From Nitrospirillum sp034427435 (GTDB lineage: Bacteria; Pseudomonadota; Alphaproteobacteria; Azospirillales; Azospirillaceae): DNA of 64,000 nucleotides. The notes below the pieces were generated by a model that saw nothing but the letters and a program-made list of their open reading frames with translations, did no database searches and had not been told where the DNA came from. The position numbers and the translations under genes were made by a program. Positions within the stretch are counted from its first letter, which is position 1, and the number at the start of each line of letters is the position of its first letter. Location: assembly GCF_034427435.1 (NCBI RefSeq), contig NZ_JAXQNP010000003.1:1054001-1118000 (forward strand). Direction: 5' to 3'. Below, one piece after another: positions 61,252 through 64,000 of the stretch.

Positions 61252-62763
61252 ATGAGCGGCGCTGTTCCCGGGGGCGACGCCCCCAAGACCCTGGTCGGCG
61301 GGCAGCTGGCGGTGGCGGCGCTGCTGTTGGCCGCCGCCAACTTCCTGGTGGTGCTGGACACCACCATCGCCAACGTGTCGGTGCCCAACATCGCCGGCGG
61401 CTTGGCCGTGTCCTCCAGCCAGGGCACCTTCGTCATCACCTCCTATTCCGTGGCGGAGGCGGTGACCGTGCCGCTGACCGGCTGGCTGGCGGGGCGCTTC
61501 GGCACCGTGCGCACCTTCGTCATCGCCATGCTGGGCTTCGGCATCTGCTCCGCCCTCTGCGGCTTCGCCCAGTCGCTGGGCATGCTGGTCCTGTTCCGGG
61601 TGTTGCAGGGCCTGGCCGGCGGGCCGCTGATGCCCCTGTCGCAGACCCTGCTGCTGCGCGTGTTCCCCAAGGAGAAGGCGCCCGCCGCCATGGGCATCTG
61701 GGCCATGACCACCCTGGTGGCGCCCATCCTGGGGCCCATCCTGGGCGGCACGCTGTGCGATAACTGGGGCTGGCCCTTCATCTTTTACATCAACGTGCCC
61801 ATCGCCCTGCTGTGCGCGGTCGCCTGCTGGGGCCTGCTGAAGGGATTCGAGACGGCGACGGTCCGCCCCCGCTTCGACCTTGTGGGTCTGGTCCTGTTGA
61901 TCGTCTGGGTGGGTGCCTTGCAGATCATGCTGGACGAGGGCAAGGATCTGGACTGGTTCTCCTCCTCCACCATCGTGGTGCTGGCCATCGTCGCCGTCAT
62001 TGGCCTGGCCGCCTTCCTCATCTGGGAACTGACCGAGGCGCATCCGGTGGTGGACCTGAAGGTCTTCCGCCATCGCGGCTTCGCCATGGCGGTGCTGACC
62101 ATCAGCCTGGGCTTCGGCGCCTTCTTCGGGGCCACCGTCCTGACGCCGCTGTGGCTGCAAAGCAATATGGGCTACACCGCCACCTGGGCGGGCTATGCCA
62201 CGGCGGCCACCGGGGTGCTGGCGGTCATGGCGGCCCCCATGGTGGCCAACATGTCGGCCAAGGTCGATCCCCGGCCCCTGGTTTTCTTCGGGCTGATGTG
62301 GCTGGCGGGCGTCACCCTGTACCGCAGCGGCTCGACCCCCGACATGACCTATGGACAGATTTCCCTGCCACTGCTCATGCAGGGGCTGGGCATGCCCTTC
62401 TTCTTCGTGCCCCTGACCGGGCTGGCGCTGGCCAGCGTGAATGTGGAGGAGACCGCGTCGGCCGCCGGCCTCATGAACTTCCTGCGGACCCTGTCCGGCG
62501 CCTTCGCCACCTCCCTGGTCAATACGCTGTGGGAGGATGGCGCCACCCGCAACCGGGCGGAACTGGTGGATCTGCTGCGCCCCGGCTTGATCGGGGACGG
62601 CCTGTCCATCCAGCAGTTGGACAACCTGGTCCAGGGCCAGGGGGTCATGCTGGCGACCAACCAGATTTTCCTGGGGGTCGCCGTCGCCTTCGCCCTGTCG
62701 GCCCTGGTGATCTGGCTGGCGCCCAAGCCGACCCGGGTGGCCGACACCACCGGGGTGCATTGA
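61252..62763 (+). CDS. emrB: EmrB-type DHA2-family MFS exporter
   Basis: The product is 503 aa with GAGGGG before the ATG. Helix 1 carries LAAANFLVVLDTTIANVSVPN, motif A is GWLAGRFGTVRTF, and motif C is TTLVAPILGPILGGTL. Fourteen helices are expected. It is a proton-coupled drug exporter of the inner membrane, third gene of the channel-adaptor-pump operon. A strong bidirectional terminator follows immediately. Confidence 0.92.
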   Translation: MSGAVPGGDAPKTLVGGQLAVAALLLAAANFLVVLDTTIANVSVPNIAGGLAVSSSQGTFVITSYSVAEAVTVPLTGWLAGRFGTVRTFVIAMLGFGICSALCGFAQSLGMLVLFRVLQGLAGGPLMPLSQTLLLRVFPKEKAPAAMGIWAMTTLVAPILGPILGGTLCDNWGWPFIFYINVPIALLCAVACWGLLKGFETATVRPRFDLVGLVLLIVWVGALQIMLDEGKDLDWFSSSTIVVLAIVAVIGLAAFLIWELTEAHPVVDLKVFRHRGFAMAVLTISLGFGAFFGATVLTPLWLQSNMGYTATWAGYATAATGVLAVMAAPMVANMSAKVDPRPLVFFGLMWLAGVTLYRSGSTPDMTYGQISLPLLMQGLGMPFFFVPLTGLALASVNVEETASAAGLMNFLRTLSGAFATSLVNTLWEDGATRNRAELVDLLRPGLIGDGLSIQQLDNLVQGQGVMLATNQIFLGVAVAFALSALVIWLAPKPTRVADTTGVH

Positions 62764-62766
62764 TGG

Positions 62767-62805
62767 CCAAGGCCCCGCCCGGTTTGGCGCCGGGCGGGGC
62801 CTTGG
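62767..62805. terminator. Bidirectional terminator between the pump operon and the TonB receptor
   Basis: Perfect 16-bp arms at 62767-62782 and 62790-62805 (beginning CCAAGGCCCC) with a 7-base loop lie between convergent genes. There is no long T-run. Confidence 0.75.
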
Positions 62806-62825
62806 AGGAATTTGGTGTTTCAGGG

Positions 62826-64000
62826 CTAGAAAGTATAAGACGCCTTCACGCCGAACTCGCTGCGGTCATTGTTGCGGATGATTTCGGTGAAGCCGGCGAA
62901 GGCGTCGTCCAGCCGGCCCACGTCATAGCGCTTGTTGAAGATGTTCTCGCCATACACGGCGGCCGTCCAGCGTCCGTGGGCCGGCGTGTAGGCGATGTTG
63001 AAGCCAACCAGGCTGCGGGACTTGATCAGGTTATAGGCGTCGTTGGCCGCCTGCCCGTATTCCTTGCCGCGGTAGGAATAGTCGATGCGGGCGTCGATGG
63101 TGCCGCTGTCCAGGAACAGGTGGTATTGCGGTGCCACCGACAGGGTCCATTGCGGCGTCAAGGCCGGGGTGAAGCCCACCTTGATGGCGGTGGCGTCCCC
63201 CGGAACCGCCGTGATGCGGGCGTCGATGAAGCCAACGGAGGTTTGGATATCGAAGGCCTTGCTCAGCTTCAGGGTCCCTTCCACCTCCACGCCCTTGGCC
63301 TCTGACTGGCCGGCGCTCTCGATGCGGGTGTTGAAGCCGCTGGCCGACGGTTGCGACACCTCCAGCGGCAGGTCGGTGTATTCGGTGTAGAAGCCTGAGA
63401 CGTTCATTTGCAGCCGGTCGAAGAAGACGCCCTTGATGCCCGTCTCGTAATTGGTGGCGAAGGTGGGGTTGAAGGCGGTGAAGTAGCTGGGCCCGTTGAA
63501 CGGCCGGGGCGGGAAGCCACCGCTTTGATAGCCGCGCGAAATGGTGGCGTAGGCGCTCAAGGATTTGCGGATATCGTAGGTCGCCGACACGTCCCAGGTG
63601 GTGGCGCTCCATGACTGGCTGCGGTAAACCCGCGACGGGTCGGTCCAACTGTCGAATTGGGCGCTGGCGTTCTTGTGGTCGTCGGAATAGCGGGCTCCGG
63701 CCGACAGTTTCAGGTCGTCCAGGATCTGATAGCCGGCATGGGCGTACACGGCGTAGCTGCTGGTCGTCTGCTTGATGTCGAAATAGCCGCTGGGGCTGAT
63801 ATAGACGGTGGGGCCGGAATTGGTGTTGCCCTGTTCGTCGCTGGCGTAGGCGCCGACCACGAAGTCCAGCTTGCCGTACTCGCCGTTCAACTGCGGTTCC
63901 ACCGAATATTGCCGGGCGAAGCCGCGTTCCGGATAGGATTCCAGATCGAGGTAGGTCTGGTCGTCATCCAGGCCGCCCGTGTAATGGGTGTAGCGGAAGC
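62826..64000 (-). CDS. TonB-dependent receptor, 5' part outside window
   Basis: The frame is open to the right edge, so about 391 C-terminal residues are seen. Barrel features: HAGYQILDDLKLSAGARYSD, SAYATISRGYQSGGFPPRPF, FSGPSYFTAFNPTF-like NGPSYFTAFNPTFATNYETG, and a final VKASYTF with terminal Phe. The ISRGYQSGGF and ETGIKGVFFDRLQMNVSGFY pattern is that of receptors common in sphingomonads and Caulobacter. Ligand unknown. It converges on the EmrAB operon. Confidence 0.9.
   Translation of the reverse strand, partial: FRYTHYTGGLDDDQTYLDLESYPERGFARQYSVEPQLNGEYGKLDFVVGAYASDEQGNTNSGPTVYISPSGYFDIKQTTSSYAVYAHAGYQILDDLKLSAGARYSDDHKNASAQFDSWTDPSRVYRSQSWSATTWDVSATYDIRKSLSAYATISRGYQSGGFPPRPFNGPSYFTAFNPTFATNYETGIKGVFFDRLQMNVSGFYTEYTDLPLEVSQPSASGFNTRIESAGQSEAKGVEVEGTLKLSKAFDIQTSVGFIDARITAVPGDATAIKVGFTPALTPQWTLSVAPQYHLFLDSGTIDARIDYSYRGKEYGQAANDAYNLIKSRSLVGFNIAYTPAHGRWTAAVYGENIFNKRYDVGRLDDAFAGFTEIIRNNDRSEFGVKASYTF

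Overview
The window is GC-rich, close-packed alphaproteobacterial DNA. FlbT, NodT-family outer-membrane lipoproteins, GTTN10AAC-type partition sites and DUF1612/RPA-type plasmid proteins point to Rhodospirillales, most likely the Azospirillaceae (Nitrospirillum/Niveispirillum/Azospirillum type). The first 5 kb carries the replication and partition module of a secondary replicon (chromid or megaplasmid). It holds a DUF1612-like protein, parB-parA with two parS-like palindromes, an iteron-rich origin with DnaA-like boxes and an AT-rich stretch, and an RPA-family initiator. The taxon is inferred from gene families, not from a search.

Layout. 1-5.2 kb: replication and partition. 5.3-10.4 kb: two secreted S46 dipeptidyl peptidases flanking a frameshifted small secreted protein. 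10.7-15.6 kb: EmrA-EmrB-outer membrane factor-TetR operon. 15.9-19.0 kb: a stand-alone NodT lipoprotein, a DUF5009/YeiB-like membrane protein and a small secreted protein. 19.1-21.2 kb: two-component system on the minus strand. 21.4-22.4 kb: FkbM methyltransferase. 22.5-30.2 kb: mdtABC-type RND operon on the minus strand without its own outer membrane channel. 31.0-34.5 kb: small ORF plus a NitT/TauT-type ABC transporter without a binding protein. 34.8-37.0 kb: secreted prolyl oligopeptidase. 37.1-40.2 kb: acyl-ligase, FabG-like and FabH-like cluster. 40.2-48.1 kb: flagellar block on the minus strand (flbT, a large flagellin, two FlmG-like TPR-glycosyltransferases, a small FlaG-like protein). 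48.2-51.7 kb: GloC-like hydrolase, HD-GYP protein (apparently frameshifted from its membrane anchor), REP-like hairpins, small ORF and MarR-like regulator. 51.8-58.3 kb: CurA-like reductase, TonB receptor divergent from a TPR/aspartyl hydroxylase, and a TetR repressor. 58.5-62.8 kb: second tripartite EmrAB-type pump, divergent from that TetR with two matching operators. 62.8-64 kb: 3' part of another TonB receptor.

How the genes work together. Export is the dominant theme, with two complete MFS tripartite pumps, one RND pump and a spare outer-membrane channel. Secreted peptidases and TonB receptors fit peptide or complex nutrient scavenging. The flagellar block joins flagellin, its translational regulator FlbT and two probable flagellin glycosyltransferases. 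It lies next to a ligase/reductase/ketoacyl-synthase trio that resembles the acyl-modifying genes of known flagellin glycosylation islands.

No tRNA, rRNA, CRISPR array, IS element or integrase was recognised. The most unusual signals are the partition/iteron architecture, the flagellin glycosylation neighbourhood, the mirrored TetR operators, and two single-base homopolymer frameshifts that are either sequencing errors or real switches.
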